From Comamonas piscis (lineage in GTDB: Bacteria > Pseudomonadota > Gammaproteobacteria > Burkholderiales > Burkholderiaceae_C): DNA of 64,000 nucleotides. Below the pieces are notes generated by a model. The model was not told the DNA's origin and searched no databases. It saw nothing but the letters and a program-made list of their open reading frames with translations. Of this stretch, positions 27,220-35,995 are shown piece by piece (within the stretch, counting starts at the first letter, position 1; every line of letters begins with the position of its first letter). Location: contig NZ_CP058554.1 in assembly GCF_014109725.1 (NCBI RefSeq), positions 3,720,001-3,784,000 of the forward strand. The letters run 5' to 3'. A program made the position numbers and the translations under genes.

Positions 27220-28062
27220 ATGCCATTACGCAAGAAGGCCGAGATTGCCGAGATTGAGCAGCGCCTGCTGCTCGACGGTATTTATTACCGCTACCACTAT
27301 GATTTCCGCGGTTATGCGCAGGGCTCGATCAAACGCGGGCTGGAGGCGGCGCTCTCCTCGTTCGGCTGCCAAACCCTGTCGCAATTGCAGGACCGGATCA
27401 TGCATGACCCGACGGCGTTCACCGCGCTGCTGGGTTATCTGACGGTGCAGGTCAGCGATATGTTTCGCGACCCGGCGTATTTTGCGGCGCTGCGCCGCGA
27501 GGTGGTGCCGCTGCTGCGCACCTACCCCTCACTCAAGATCTGGGTGGCCGGCTGCAGCACCGGTGAAGAGGTCTACTCGCTGGCCATCCTGCTGCAAGAG
27601 GAAGGCCTGCTGGAGCGCAGCCTGATCTATGCAACCGACATCAACTCCCAGGCACTGCGCGTGGCCGAGCAAGGCATTTTTGGCATCGAGCGGGCGGAGT
27701 CGTTCTCAGAGAACTACCTCAAAGCCGGCGGCAAGCATTCGCTGGCCGATTATTACACCGCACATTATGGTCACGTGGTACTGGACAAAGAGCTGCGCAA
27801 GAATGTAGTATTTGCCGACCACAGCCTGGCCACTGACAGTGTATTTGCCGAGATGCATTTGATCTCTTGCCGCAATGTGCTGATCTATTTTGATTCCGAC
27901 TTGCAGAACCGGGCCTTTGATCTGTTCAAGCAGTCTTTATGCCACCGGGGTTTTCTGGGTTTGGGCATGAAGGAATCGCTGCGATTTTCGAACCAGGCCC
28001 AGGCATTTGAAGATGTGGCCCAGGTAGAAAAAATTTACCAGAAGAAATCGAATATTGAATAG
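27220..28062 (+). CDS. CheR-type protein-glutamate methyltransferase
   Basis: A 280-residue SAM-dependent methyltransferase of the CheR family. Landmarks are the N-terminal helical part (EIEQRLLLDGIYYRYHYDF), RDPAYFAALRREVVPLL, the SAM-binding WVAGCSTGEEVYSLAI (about 100-115), ATDINSQALRVAEQGIF and CRNVLIYFD. It starts seven bases after the hybrid-kinase stop. In such clusters CheR is usually followed by CheB; here CheB is absent and a receiver-kinase follows. With no chemoreceptor nearby, the methylated target is unclear. Confidence 0.88.
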   Translation: MPLRKKAEIAEIEQRLLLDGIYYRYHYDFRGYAQGSIKRGLEAALSSFGCQTLSQLQDRIMHDPTAFTALLGYLTVQVSDMFRDPAYFAALRREVVPLLRTYPSLKIWVAGCSTGEEVYSLAILLQEEGLLERSLIYATDINSQALRVAEQGIFGIERAESFSENYLKAGGKHSLADYYTAHYGHVVLDKELRKNVVFADHSLATDSVFAEMHLISCRNVLIYFDSDLQNRAFDLFKQSLCHRGFLGLGMKESLRFSNQAQAFEDVAQVEKIYQKKSNIE

Positions 28063-28134
28063 ATTCGATAATATCCGCCTCCAGCGGCGATGCATTGGCA
28101 TGGCCCGGATACTTAGCTTTTGACTTGTAGCTCC

Positions 28135-29265
28135 ATGAATACCATTGACGGCATCAAATGCCTGATCGTTGACGACATTCCGCAGAACCTGGTGGCGCTG
28201 GAAGCGCTGCTCCAGCGCGATGGCGTGCAGTTCCTCAAGGCCCACTCGGCGCGCGAGGCGCTGGAGCTGCTGCTGCTGCACAACGACATCGCGCTGGCGC
28301 TGCTGGATGTGCAGATGCCGGAGATGAACGGTTTTGACCTGGCCGCACTGATCCGGGGCAGCGAGCGCACCCGCAACATTCCGCTGATCTTCATGACGGC
28401 GGGCACGCATGAGCAGAACTGGCAGTTCCAGGGCTATGAGAGCGGCGCGGTCGACTTTCTGTACAAGCCGATTGACCCGGACATGCTCAGCGCCAAGGTC
28501 AACATCTTTTTTGAGTTGCACCGCCGCAAGCAGGATCTGGCCCAGCAGCTGCAGGAGCGCACCGAGGCGCTGCGGGTGAACGAGATGTTCATGGCCGTGC
28601 TGAGCCATGACCTGCGCAACCCGCTGCAGTCGATCAAGATGGCCGCGACCTTGCTCAAGCGCCAGACGGACGCGAGCAAGAACGAAGAGCTGGCCGAGCG
28701 CCTGCTGGGCAATAGCCAGCGCATGGCCCGCATGGTGGAGGATTTGCTCGATGTGACCCGCATCCGTCAGGCCGGAGGCCTGCGCCTGAGCGTGGTCGAT
28801 ATGGACCTGCGCAGCTTGAGCGATGCCGCCGTGGATGACGCCCGCCAGTGCGCCAGCGATCGGGAGTTGGACTACCAGGTGCTGGGCGACACCCAGGGCC
28901 GCTGGGATGGCGAGCGTCTGGCCCAGGTGGTCAGCAACATCATGGGCAATGCCTTGAAGCATGGCGCGAAGGACGCGCCGATCCGCGTGACCCTGGACGG
29001 CAGCCAGCCCGGTGAGCTGCTGCTGACGATCCAGAACGGCGGCACCATCCCGCCCAGCTTGCTCGCCGATCTGTTCAAGCCTTTCAGAGGGGGAGAGCGC
29101 CAGCCGGGCCAGAGCGAAGGGCTGGGCCTGGGGCTCTACATTGCCCAGCAGATTGCCCGGGCGCATGGTGGCAGCATCCAGGCGCAATCGGCAGAAGGCC
29201 AGACCCGCTTTGACATTCGCCTGCCGCGCCAGCCGCTGGCGCACCACCGGCAGGCAGTGCTTTAA
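28135..29265 (+). CDS. Receiver-histidine kinase
   Basis: A 376-residue soluble protein with an N-terminal receiver (CLIVDDIPQNLVALE, phosphoacceptor Asp about 58 in LLDVQMPEMNG, lysine in LYKPIDPD), a linking helix, HisKA with His about 158 (VLSHDLRNPLQS) and HATPase (NIMGNALKHG, GLGLGLYIAQQIARAHGG). It lacks a membrane span and should take its signal through its receiver, likely from the hybrid kinase two genes upstream. ATG 28135 begins MNTIDGIKC; a start five codons earlier is possible. Confidence 0.87.
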   Translation: MNTIDGIKCLIVDDIPQNLVALEALLQRDGVQFLKAHSAREALELLLLHNDIALALLDVQMPEMNGFDLAALIRGSERTRNIPLIFMTAGTHEQNWQFQGYESGAVDFLYKPIDPDMLSAKVNIFFELHRRKQDLAQQLQERTEALRVNEMFMAVLSHDLRNPLQSIKMAATLLKRQTDASKNEELAERLLGNSQRMARMVEDLLDVTRIRQAGGLRLSVVDMDLRSLSDAAVDDARQCASDRELDYQVLGDTQGRWDGERLAQVVSNIMGNALKHGAKDAPIRVTLDGSQPGELLLTIQNGGTIPPSLLADLFKPFRGGERQPGQSEGLGLGLYIAQQIARAHGGSIQAQSAEGQTRFDIRLPRQPLAHHRQAVL

Positions 29266-29326
29266 GCTCCCGGCGGAGAGCCGCTACCTCGCCGAGCACA
29301 CCAACGAAGGCCTATGGGAGGGGCGC

Positions 29327-29698
29327 TTACTGCAGCGATGCGTTGGCGCGCTGGGCCTCGATCTGGCTCAGCAGCGCTTCCAGCTCTTCAATCTCAAAGG
29401 GCTTGAGCAAGGTGCGCACATTAGGACCCCACTGCGCGGGGTAGTGGCCCAGGTCGTAGCCCGAGCACAGGACGATCCAACGCTGTGGCGACTGCTTGAG
29501 CAGGGCTTGGGCCAGGTCAGTGCCCGATTGGCCAGGCAGGCTGACGTCGCTGACGACCAGATCAAAGGGGGCCTGCGCATCGAGCAGCAAGGCGTCTTCG
29601 GCGCTGGCACAACTGGTGATGCTGCGGCCCGGCCCTTCCATGAGGCAGCCGATGGTCTCACGCAGCTCATCGTTGTCTTCTATATAGACTATTCTCAT
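29327..29698 (-). CDS. Single-domain response regulator
   Basis: A 123-residue stand-alone receiver: acidic pocket IEDND, phosphoacceptor aspartate about 51 in VVSDVSLPGQSG, and lysine in LLKPFEIEE. It has no output domain, so it probably passes phosphate between kinases. It converges on the receiver-kinase gene. ATG 29698 starts at MRIVYIEDN; the longer frame adds a hydrophobic leader not typical for the family. Confidence 0.82.
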   Translation of the reverse strand: MRIVYIEDNDELRETIGCLMEGPGRSITSCASAEDALLLDAQAPFDLVVSDVSLPGQSGTDLAQALLKQSPQRWIVLCSGYDLGHYPAQWGPNVRTLLKPFEIEELEALLSQIEAQRANASLQ

Positions 29699-30203
29699 TG
29701 CAAACCTAATAATCAAAGAATATTGCAATAAAGCTATCGCAATCCAGGATTTGCATCAGAGAATTTATCCCTGTAGGACATTTTCTTTTTTATGCCGATG
29801 GAATATACCACAGCGGCCCATCCGCGAAATTTTCGTGTTAGGCAGCGGTGTCAGAAATAAAGGGTTTTAGACGCTGTAGGCGCATTCTGACAACGGGCGT
29901 TTGCGCGCACCCACAAGGCATTTGCAAACGATTGTTTAAACTACCTATCAGCCATTGGGGCATATGGGAAAAGGTATTTCACCCACCATTGAGGCAGGTC
30001 AATACCTTGAGCCAAATCAAGAATTAAATAATATGGTTTTTGATATCCGCGCCATTCAATAATAAATTTGACGATATACACGCAGGTTGGAGAATTAATA
30101 CTTCCCTGCTGCGCATGCGGGCCCTCCCATCCCGTGCAACCCGTTTAAAAAAGACAGTGGGCAGACGCAGCCAGCCTGCGCTGCCGCCACCAAGGAAGAC
30201 CAA
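29699..30203. other. Divergent intergenic region
   Basis: About 500 bases between the divergently read receiver gene and the NarL-type regulator. It is AT-rich near both starts and should hold both promoters. No gene seen. Confidence 0.5.
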
Positions 30204-30836
30204 ATGATCAACGTAGGACTTGTGGATGACCACGCCATCGTTCGCTCCGGCCTGAAGCAATTCTTGGCGGATTTTGTAGATATTCGCGTTGTAGGCGAGG
30301 CCTCGAACGGACGCGAAGCCATTGACCTGGTGCGCAATGAATCGATTGACGTGCTGGTCATGGATCTGTCGATGCCCGGCCAAAGCGGTATTGATGCACT
30401 GACCATGCTGCGCGCCAAGGAGCCCGATATGGGCATCCTGATTCTGAGCGGCTACCCGGCAGAGCACTATGCGATCAACCTGATCCGCCAGGGTGTGAAC
30501 GGCTACCTGAACAAGGAATGCGACCCGAGCGAAATTGTGGAAGCGATCCGCACCATCTCGCTGGGCAAGCGCTACCTGACCCCCATGGTTGCCAACCTGC
30601 TGGCCCAGCAACTGGGCCGCAAGGACGATGCCCCACCGCACGAGCACCTGTCGGAGCGCGAGTTCCAGGTCTTCCTGAAGCTGGCCCAGGGCGAAACCGC
30701 CAGCAATGTGGCCGAGCAGCTGTCGCTGAGCGTCAAGACCGTGAGCACCTACCGCACCCGCTTGATGGAAAAGATGACCTTGAGCTCGAACAGCGATTTG
30801 ACGTACTACGCGTTGAAGAATGGCTTGATCAGCTGA
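30204..30836 (+). CDS. NarL/FixJ-family response regulator
   Basis: A 210-residue DNA-binding regulator. The receiver (VGLVDDHAIVRSGLKQFL) has its aspartate at about 54 in VLVMDLSMPGQSG and lysine in YLNKECDP. The C-terminal LuxR helix-turn-helix (LSEREFQVFLKLAQGETASN, VAEQLSLSVKTVSTYRTRLM) covers about 145-205. AAGGAAG precedes the ATG. Its neighbours are kinases and receivers, so it is a likely output of that network. Confidence 0.9.
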   Translation: MINVGLVDDHAIVRSGLKQFLADFVDIRVVGEASNGREAIDLVRNESIDVLVMDLSMPGQSGIDALTMLRAKEPDMGILILSGYPAEHYAINLIRQGVNGYLNKECDPSEIVEAIRTISLGKRYLTPMVANLLAQQLGRKDDAPPHEHLSEREFQVFLKLAQGETASNVAEQLSLSVKTVSTYRTRLMEKMTLSSNSDLTYYALKNGLIS

Positions 30837-30858
30837 TCGCCCATCCCTCGCATAAAAG

Positions 30859-30890
30859 CAAACGCCACCTTCGGGTGGCATTTGTTTTTA
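30859..30890 (+). terminator. Terminator after NarL-type regulator
   Basis: GCCACC-TTCG-GGTGGC stem with flanking CAAA/TTTG pairing, followed by TTTTTA. Confidence 0.8.
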
Positions 30891-30964
30891 TGCGCAGGCA
30901 TGGTGCCGTCGAGCCGTAGCAAACCACAGGCAGGCAGAGCAGCGGATTTCAGGGGCGCCGTGAT

Positions 30965-31360
30965 TTATGCTGCGCTAGCTTTCTGCGCTTCGGCAGCTTT
31001 CTCATTGGCACGGTGCAGCACCGCCTGCGCATCCTCGGTCAAGGCATACAGAGCGCTGTGCAGACCGCCTTGTAGCCAACGGCTCAGCTTGAACGCCCCC
31101 TCATCATCGGCACCCACCAGCAGCGCCGATATGGCACTCATGCCATACAAACGCGTGTTGATCGCTTGGGCTTCGCACTCGGTCAGCGCCAGGTCGTCGG
31201 TAAAGCCGCAAGCCCTGCGGAGCCTGCAAATGTCGTGAATGTCCAAAGGCGGGTCGCCCTGGCCAGCGATGGCCTGGAGGGCATCGGCATGGGCCTTATC
31301 AAAGCGGGCGGTATCCGAGCTGGCATCCACGCATGCGGCAGCGTTGGTCTTGCTGGTCAT
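30965..31360 (-). CDS. Small protein of unknown function, second gene of a coupled pair
   Basis: A 131-residue soluble protein starting MTSKTNAAACVDASSDTARF, mostly helical, with CRLRRACGFTDDLALTECEA in the middle and an alanine-rich tail. No family is recognised. ATG 31360 has GGAGG eight bases upstream. Its first bases overlap the stop of the 52-residue gene before it (ATGA), so translation is probably coupled. The pair sits behind an antisense-RNA-like leader, which would place its expression under that RNA's control. Confidence 0.65.
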   Translation of the reverse strand: MTSKTNAAACVDASSDTARFDKAHADALQAIAGQGDPPLDIHDICRLRRACGFTDDLALTECEAQAINTRLYGMSAISALLVGADDEGAFKLSRWLQGGLHSALYALTEDAQAVLHRANEKAAEAQKASAA

Positions 31361-31515
31361 GAGGACGCCTCCATCAGCCACCGGTTGCGGAGTGCAGGCA
31401 TTGGGTGTGCAGTCATGTTCAGCGCGTTGTGCGCGTCGGCATGCAGTTGGATAGGAGCGGTTTCGCCTGTGGGGAAGGTGGGCGCAGAGATGTGCGCAGG
31501 GAAAGACTGAGCCAT
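31357..31515 (-). CDS. Small protein (52 aa) under antisense-RNA-like leader
   Basis: A 52-residue frame starting MAQSFPAHISAPTFPTGETA and ending RNRWLMEASS. Its TGA overlaps the ATG of the next gene. The ribosome site TTGGAG lies just before the start, immediately beside a stretch (GAACCCTCTT) that is the exact complement of AAGAGGGTTC inside the upstream structured RNA. No protein family is recognised. The layout resembles phage P4 or P1 immunity-controlled small genes. Confidence 0.6.
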   Translation of the reverse strand: MAQSFPAHISAPTFPTGETAPIQLHADAHNALNMTAHPMPALRNRWLMEASS

Positions 31516-31525
31516 GGTGGACTCC

Positions 31526-31565
31526 AAGAGGGTTCGGTTTGCAAAAACCACCGCTCCGAGACCAA
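31526..31565 (-). promoter_or_regulatory. Antisense target sequences before the 52-aa gene
   Basis: On the minus strand TTGGTCT (31565-31559) and GAACCCTCTT (31535-31526) are perfect complements of AGACCAA and AAGAGGGTTC in the hairpin RNA just upstream. The second lies against the ribosome site. Confidence 0.6.
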
Positions 31566-31568
31566 TCA

Positions 31569-31650
31569 GGGCGGCAGCTCGACAGGTTGGTCTACCGGGA
31601 ACCCTCTTGCGAGAACCAGCCAGGCTTGCGCCTGCCTGTCGAGCCGCCAT
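31569..31650 (-). ncRNA. C4/P4 CI-type antisense RNA candidate
   Basis: Minus strand: the outer stem GCTCGACAGG (31644-31635) pairs with CCTGTCGAGC (31586-31577). Inside are two small hairpins capped by GCAA (CAGGC-GCAA-GCCTG and CTC-GCAA-GAG), then AAGAGGGTTC and AGACCAA, which are complementary to sequences both upstream and downstream. That is the arrangement of phage P4 seqA-seqB-seqC and P1 c4 immunity RNAs. The class assignment is by structure and complementarity only. Confidence 0.55.
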
Positions 31651-31706
31651 AAAAGGGGCACGACTGACAAAGCCGCATTCCATTGCGGATACTGCGGCTT
31701 TCGTCG

Positions 31707-31729
31707 CAGAGGATTCAACGGGAGACCAA
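31707..31729 (-). promoter_or_regulatory. Upstream antisense target (seqA-like)
   Basis: Minus strand TTGGTCT-CCCGTT-GAATCCTCT repeats the downstream target pair, with one base changed so that pairing to AAGAGGGTTC uses a G-U. It lies upstream of the hairpin RNA, as seqA does in P4. A separate 9-bp hairpin AAAGCCGCA/TGCGGCTTT (31669-31701) lies between them. Confidence 0.5.
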
Positions 31730-32338
31730 TCCCGGCTGCGCTTTATTGGCACAGCGGCATGACTGTAGCACGGCAGGAACGGGCATTCCCTGCCCAGGTC
31801 TGCATGGCGGGTTTAGGCATTTTCTTTTTCGGAGATATCTAACCCTCCTTCGCTTCGGCCAGCGCCAGACGATGGGCGGCCAGTACGCGCAGGCCGGATT
31901 GGGGGGCTGCGTACAGGTTGCGAGGGACAGAGGGACTGCATCTCCCCTTGCACCCATGAACGGCCGCGATCATCGTTGCGCGCTTCGTGGATAAGTGGTG
32001 GAAGCGGCTCCAGCTCGGAAGCGGAATGGCGCTCCGTAGCGCAGGCTGCTACCTCACACTATTATGTAAATTTTGTCAGTAGATGTTATTTTTACCTTAA
32101 AATCCACCGCTGCTTGTTCTCCTCCCGTTTGCCGGGAGCGCTTAACGAGGCGCAGATACATCTGTCGCCAGTTATCGCCGTTATCGGACTCCGTTCCGAG
32201 CTGATTCAAAACATCGATCTCCCCAAATCCCGATAGAAGGTGACTCACCTGCCGTTGCGTGAGGGGACATCAGCCGCTCCAACCCATAGACAAAAACTCC
32301 CATGGAGTCTTTTGTTTTTCAATCAATTTATAAGATAT
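31730..32338. other. Intergenic, promoter regions only
   Basis: About 600 bases. The left part should hold the minus-strand promoter of the antisense-controlled pair. The right part, AT-rich around 32070-32110, leads to the surface-protein gene. No credible gene seen. Confidence 0.45.
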
Positions 32339-34234
32339 ATGAAAAAAGTGACTTTGGCGGTGGCCTGCCTCACGGCCATGAGCGCCTTGAATGCCCAGGC
32401 CAGCGAGCTCAGCGTTTATATTTCCCAACCCGTTCGCAACGCTGCGCTCAATGCCGCGGTGCCGGATGGCGCCCTGCCCTGGTCAGAGTCTTATCAGCAG
32501 ACATACACCATTGAGACATTCAACGGCGAGACGCTGGGCGACAAAACCACCGGCAACTGGGCCATCGGAACTTACGAAGTGGGCGCCGGCGGCAATACCA
32601 ATGTGGCTGCGGCCAATGTGTATGGCGGCGCAGGCACCGGCACAGCGGTGGGCAGTGGCGGCTCCAACTTCCTGAACGCCGGAACGACCGGCACACCAGA
32701 AGGCGTGACGGTGACTTTGACCAACCCGGCGCGCTATGTCGGTTTCTGGTGGTCGGCGGGCTCCAACGGCAACAACGTCGAGTTGCTGGACGAGCACGAC
32801 AATGTGTTGACCGCGATGACCACCGACGGCCTAATGACGTTCCTGAATTCGCCCGACAACCTGACCATGAAGGCCTTGGACGGCACCACCACCTACTCCC
32901 GAGCCCAGTACAACGGCAATCCTTTTGTGGAGGGTAATGGCGGTGAGCCCTATGTCTATCTGAACTATGTGCTGAAAGACACGACGGGCTTCGGCGCCAC
33001 CGCCATCAAGAAGATCCGCTTCTGGGGCGCCGGCTTTGAGCTGGACAACATCGCCGTGCGTGAAGAAACGCTGCCTGGGCTGCCGGCAGATACCGAATTG
33101 CCCGGCAGTTGGGTGCCGACAGAGATCAACAACGTCTTCGAGGACCCACCGGCCACCGCTGACGACGCCGGCAGTACCCGCATCAACACGCCCTCGGCGC
33201 CGTTGGACATCACCTTGAACGACCCGTATGTGCCAGCAGGCAGCGCAGTCACACCGCAGGCGACGTCGGCCAACGGCGGCACGATTGCGGCCGATCCAGC
33301 CAATCCAGGGAAATTCATCTACACACCCGCCACGGGCTTCATCGGCACCGACAGCTTTAGCTACCAGGTCTGCCTGCCAACGCCCAACCAGACCAAGTGC
33401 GCGACGTCGGTGGTGACGATGACCGTCACCGCGCCCGATCTGGCGATCGATCTGAGCGGCATCGGCGCTACTGCGACTGTCGGCCTGCCTTACCAAGGGG
33501 CATTTACTTGCACCAACCTGGGCAATGCGGATGCGGTGTCTGAGACGACTTGCACCACCGGCCCGCTGCCGGAAGGCCTCAGCGTGCAGGCTTGCACCGT
33601 GAGCCCGGACAACAGCGCCTGGGTCGCTGGCAACCGCATTGCGCAAGGCGCTGTCGTGACCTGTGACGTAGCCGGTACGCCCGCCAATGTGAAGAAAACG
33701 ACGACGACGACTGGCACGACCAGCACCACGGGCGACAGCGACCTGCTCAACAATTCGGCGCCCCAGGACATCACCGTTGTAGGTGTGCCAAATGTCGTCA
33801 TCGACCTGGGCGGCTTGCCATCAACAGGCACGGTCGGCTTGCCGTACAAAGGCAGCTACACCTGCACCAACCAAGGCAGTGCCGACCAGGCAGATGCCAG
33901 TTGCAGCGCCTCCGGCCTGCCTGCCGGCATCAGCCAAGGTCCTGCGGCCTGCACCATCGTGACACCAGCTGCACCCGCCCCCACCGGCTGGACCTCGCCT
34001 TCGGCGATCCCCGAAGGCGCAGTGGTGACTTGTCCCGTTGAAGGCAAGCCGACGGAGGTTGGATCAGCGTTGGTAAGCGGCTCAGGCGCTGAAAGCAAGG
34101 CAAGCAAGGACATCAGCATCAGTGCCGTTCCCATGGCCATTCCGGTCCCATCGCTGTCCACCTGGGCGCTGATGGTGCTGGCGGGATGCCTGGCCATGCT
34201 CGGCATGGGACGCGCACGCAAGCGCAGTATCTAA
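32339..34234 (+). CDS. Large CTERM-type surface protein with cadherin/Ig-like region
   Basis: A 631-residue exported protein. The signal peptide MKKVTLAVACLTAMSALNAQA is followed by a beta-rich domain of about 220 residues (FWWSAGSNGNNVELLDEHDN, IKKIRFWGAGFELDNIAV), a tandem-95-type Ig segment (DITLNDPYVPAGSAVTP, FIYTPATGFIGTDSFSYQVC), and two DUF11-like repeats of about 130 residues with paired cysteines (GLPYQGAFTCTNLGNADA and GLPYKGSYTCTNQGSADQ). The tail VPSLSTWALMVLAGCLAMLG plus RARKRSI is a sorting signal of the IPTL/PEP-CTERM kind. The chosen ATG gives a clean signal peptide. Function is unknown beyond surface display. Confidence 0.78.
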   Translation: MKKVTLAVACLTAMSALNAQASELSVYISQPVRNAALNAAVPDGALPWSESYQQTYTIETFNGETLGDKTTGNWAIGTYEVGAGGNTNVAAANVYGGAGTGTAVGSGGSNFLNAGTTGTPEGVTVTLTNPARYVGFWWSAGSNGNNVELLDEHDNVLTAMTTDGLMTFLNSPDNLTMKALDGTTTYSRAQYNGNPFVEGNGGEPYVYLNYVLKDTTGFGATAIKKIRFWGAGFELDNIAVREETLPGLPADTELPGSWVPTEINNVFEDPPATADDAGSTRINTPSAPLDITLNDPYVPAGSAVTPQATSANGGTIAADPANPGKFIYTPATGFIGTDSFSYQVCLPTPNQTKCATSVVTMTVTAPDLAIDLSGIGATATVGLPYQGAFTCTNLGNADAVSETTCTTGPLPEGLSVQACTVSPDNSAWVAGNRIAQGAVVTCDVAGTPANVKKTTTTTGTTSTTGDSDLLNNSAPQDITVVGVPNVVIDLGGLPSTGTVGLPYKGSYTCTNQGSADQADASCSASGLPAGISQGPAACTIVTPAAPAPTGWTSPSAIPEGAVVTCPVEGKPTEVGSALVSGSGAESKASKDISISAVPMAIPVPSLSTWALMVLAGCLAMLGMGRARKRSI

Positions 34235-34258
34235 GCCAAGCTCTACTTAGAGACACAT

Positions 34259-34291
34259 GCCAGTCAGTGCAACGCTGACTGGCGTTTTTTT
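34259..34291 (+). terminator. Terminator after CTERM-type protein
   Basis: Perfect 9-bp stem GCCAGTCAG / CTGACTGGC with loop TGCAACG, then G and seven T. Confidence 0.85.
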
Positions 34292-34533
34292 AGGGGTAGC
34301 TGCCGCGATAGCGTCTGATGGACCGGAGCGAGATTCTTCGGCGCTGGTACGTCAGACCGCCTTCCCCACCTTGCAGGTGCTGCACCTGCTGCCCAGCATG
34401 GGCAACTCGGTCGCTTTGCCAGCGGCGTGCGTTGTGCAGATTACGCTACGCGGGGCTTGCAGGGGCAGCATTGGCGCACGGTTTCCGACGGATATCCGCA
34501 GCACCTGTGTCGGCATCGCCTATAACTAGGCCC

Positions 34534-34698
34534 TTGGGATCCTCTGCAAAACTCCCTGCCGTGGTCTGAACGCGGTCTCGGGCGATCCGCTGCGTTGTCT
34601 TCCTTGTCAATAGCTACGGCTCGACTGCAAAAGACGCCTTGCGGCTCATCCCGATCCGCGTCCGTCCCGCTTGGCGAGGGTTTTGCAGAGCATCCTTA
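34534..34698 (+). repeat. Dispersed inverted-end element, copy D (full)
   Basis: A 165-bp copy from TTGGGATCCTCTGCAAAACT to TTTTGCAGAGCATCCTTA, with the usual interior blocks GGTCTGAACGCGGTCTCGGG and TCCCGATCCGCGTCCGTCCC. It lies between a terminator and the serine dehydratase-like gene. Confidence 0.78.
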
Positions 34699-34851
34699 CG
34701 GTTTTTTGGGGGGACTTGCCCTTCATCGCCCCCTGCTGGATTGGCAAGACCGACAAGATTGCGCCCCAGTTGCCATGTTGCAGCCGCCGTTCTGAACGCA
34801 TGGAGCGGAACACAGCAACCGGGCCACCTTTAAAACACCAGGAAATAAAAC

Positions 34852-35775
34852 ATGGCTATCCATATCCAAACCCCCGTCATCGACTCACGCGCACTCTCCC
34901 TGCGCAGCGGCAAGCAGGTGCGCCTGAAACTGGAGGCCTTGCAGCCCAGTGGCTCCTTCAAGACCCGTGGCATCGGGCATGCCTGCGAGGTGTACCAGTC
35001 GCGTGGCGCCAAGCGCTTTATCTCCTCATCGGGTGGCAATGCGGGCTATGCCGTGGCCTATGCTGGCCGCATGCTGAATACGCCAGTGACGGTGGTGGTC
35101 CCGGCGACCACATCGCAGCGGGCCCAGCAGTTGATCCGCTCCGAAGGGGCCGACGTGATCGTGCACGGCGAATCATGGATGGAGGCCCATGCCCAAGCCC
35201 AGCAGTTGATGACCGCCACCGATGCCTTTCTGCATCCCTTCGACGACCCTCTGCTCTGGACCGGCCATGCCAGCATGATCGATGAGCTGGCGCAGCAAGG
35301 CGAGCGGCCCGATCTGCTGATTTGCTCGGTAGGCGGCGGCGGGCTGCTATGCGGTGTGGTGGAGGGATTGCAGCGCAATGGCTGGGGCTCCGTGCCCGTC
35401 CTCGCCGCCGAGACCGCTGGCGCCGAATCCTTTGCGAAGGCAGTCGAGAACGGTGGCCCGACATTGCTGCCCGGCATCCACTCCATTGCCACCTCGCTGG
35501 GCGCACGCCAAGTCTGCGACCGTGCCTTTGCGCTGACCCAGGAGCACCACATCGAGAGCGTCGTCGTATCGGATGCCGCCGCCGTGGCCGCCTGCGAGGA
35601 GATTCTGCTGGAGCACCGCATGCTGGTAGAGCCGGCCTGCGGCGCATCCGTGGCCGCCTTGCACAGCGCATCACCACTGCTGCAGCAAGCCCGCTCCGTG
35701 GTAGTCATTCTCTGCGGTGGCGTGGGCATTACCGCAGGCCAGCTGGCGCAGTGGAGCGCCGATTTCGGCAGCTGA
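34852..35775 (+). CDS. PLP-dependent serine/threonine dehydratase-like enzyme
   Basis: A 307-residue fold-type II PLP enzyme. LEALQPSGSFKTRGIGHACE carries the Schiff-base lysine (about 37), SSSGGNAGYAVAYAGRML binds the substrate carboxylate, and SVGGGGLLCGVVEGL binds the PLP phosphate. Length and lack of an ACT domain match the short serine dehydratases that deaminate L-serine or L-threonine to 2-oxo acids. AGGAA before ATG sets the start. It stands alone between two element copies. Other deaminase or lyase activities of this fold remain possible. Confidence 0.82.
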   Translation: MAIHIQTPVIDSRALSLRSGKQVRLKLEALQPSGSFKTRGIGHACEVYQSRGAKRFISSSGGNAGYAVAYAGRMLNTPVTVVVPATTSQRAQQLIRSEGADVIVHGESWMEAHAQAQQLMTATDAFLHPFDDPLLWTGHASMIDELAQQGERPDLLICSVGGGGLLCGVVEGLQRNGWGSVPVLAAETAGAESFAKAVENGGPTLLPGIHSIATSLGARQVCDRAFALTQEHHIESVVVSDAAAVAACEEILLEHRMLVEPACGASVAALHSASPLLQQARSVVVILCGGVGITAGQLAQWSADFGS

Positions 35776-35919
35776 GATGGGGTGCGCGAGGGCGCCGCGG
35801 CGGCACTAGCTGGAAGGCCACCCTATGCGGCTGCCGGTCATATTGAACCGCAGACGGGGGATTGGGCGACACCCTGGCCGGATCCTCCACACCAGCCCCC
35901 CCATGACGCCGAGAAGACA

Positions 35920-35995
35920 CGGGACTTCAGCCTGCTGGCGGATATTCGCCCTTGGATCGAGACCATGCCGCTGGAGCGTGCACCCGAAGCTTTAG
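35920..35995 (+). pseudogene. Remnant of a zinc-type alcohol dehydrogenase C-terminus
   Basis: The frame reads FSLLADIRPWIETMPLERAP followed by EAL, matching the end of medium-chain zinc alcohol dehydrogenases (IRP-x-IETFPLE-x-A-x-EA). The match ends exactly where element copy E begins at 35993. The rest of the gene is missing on both sides. Confidence 0.4.
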
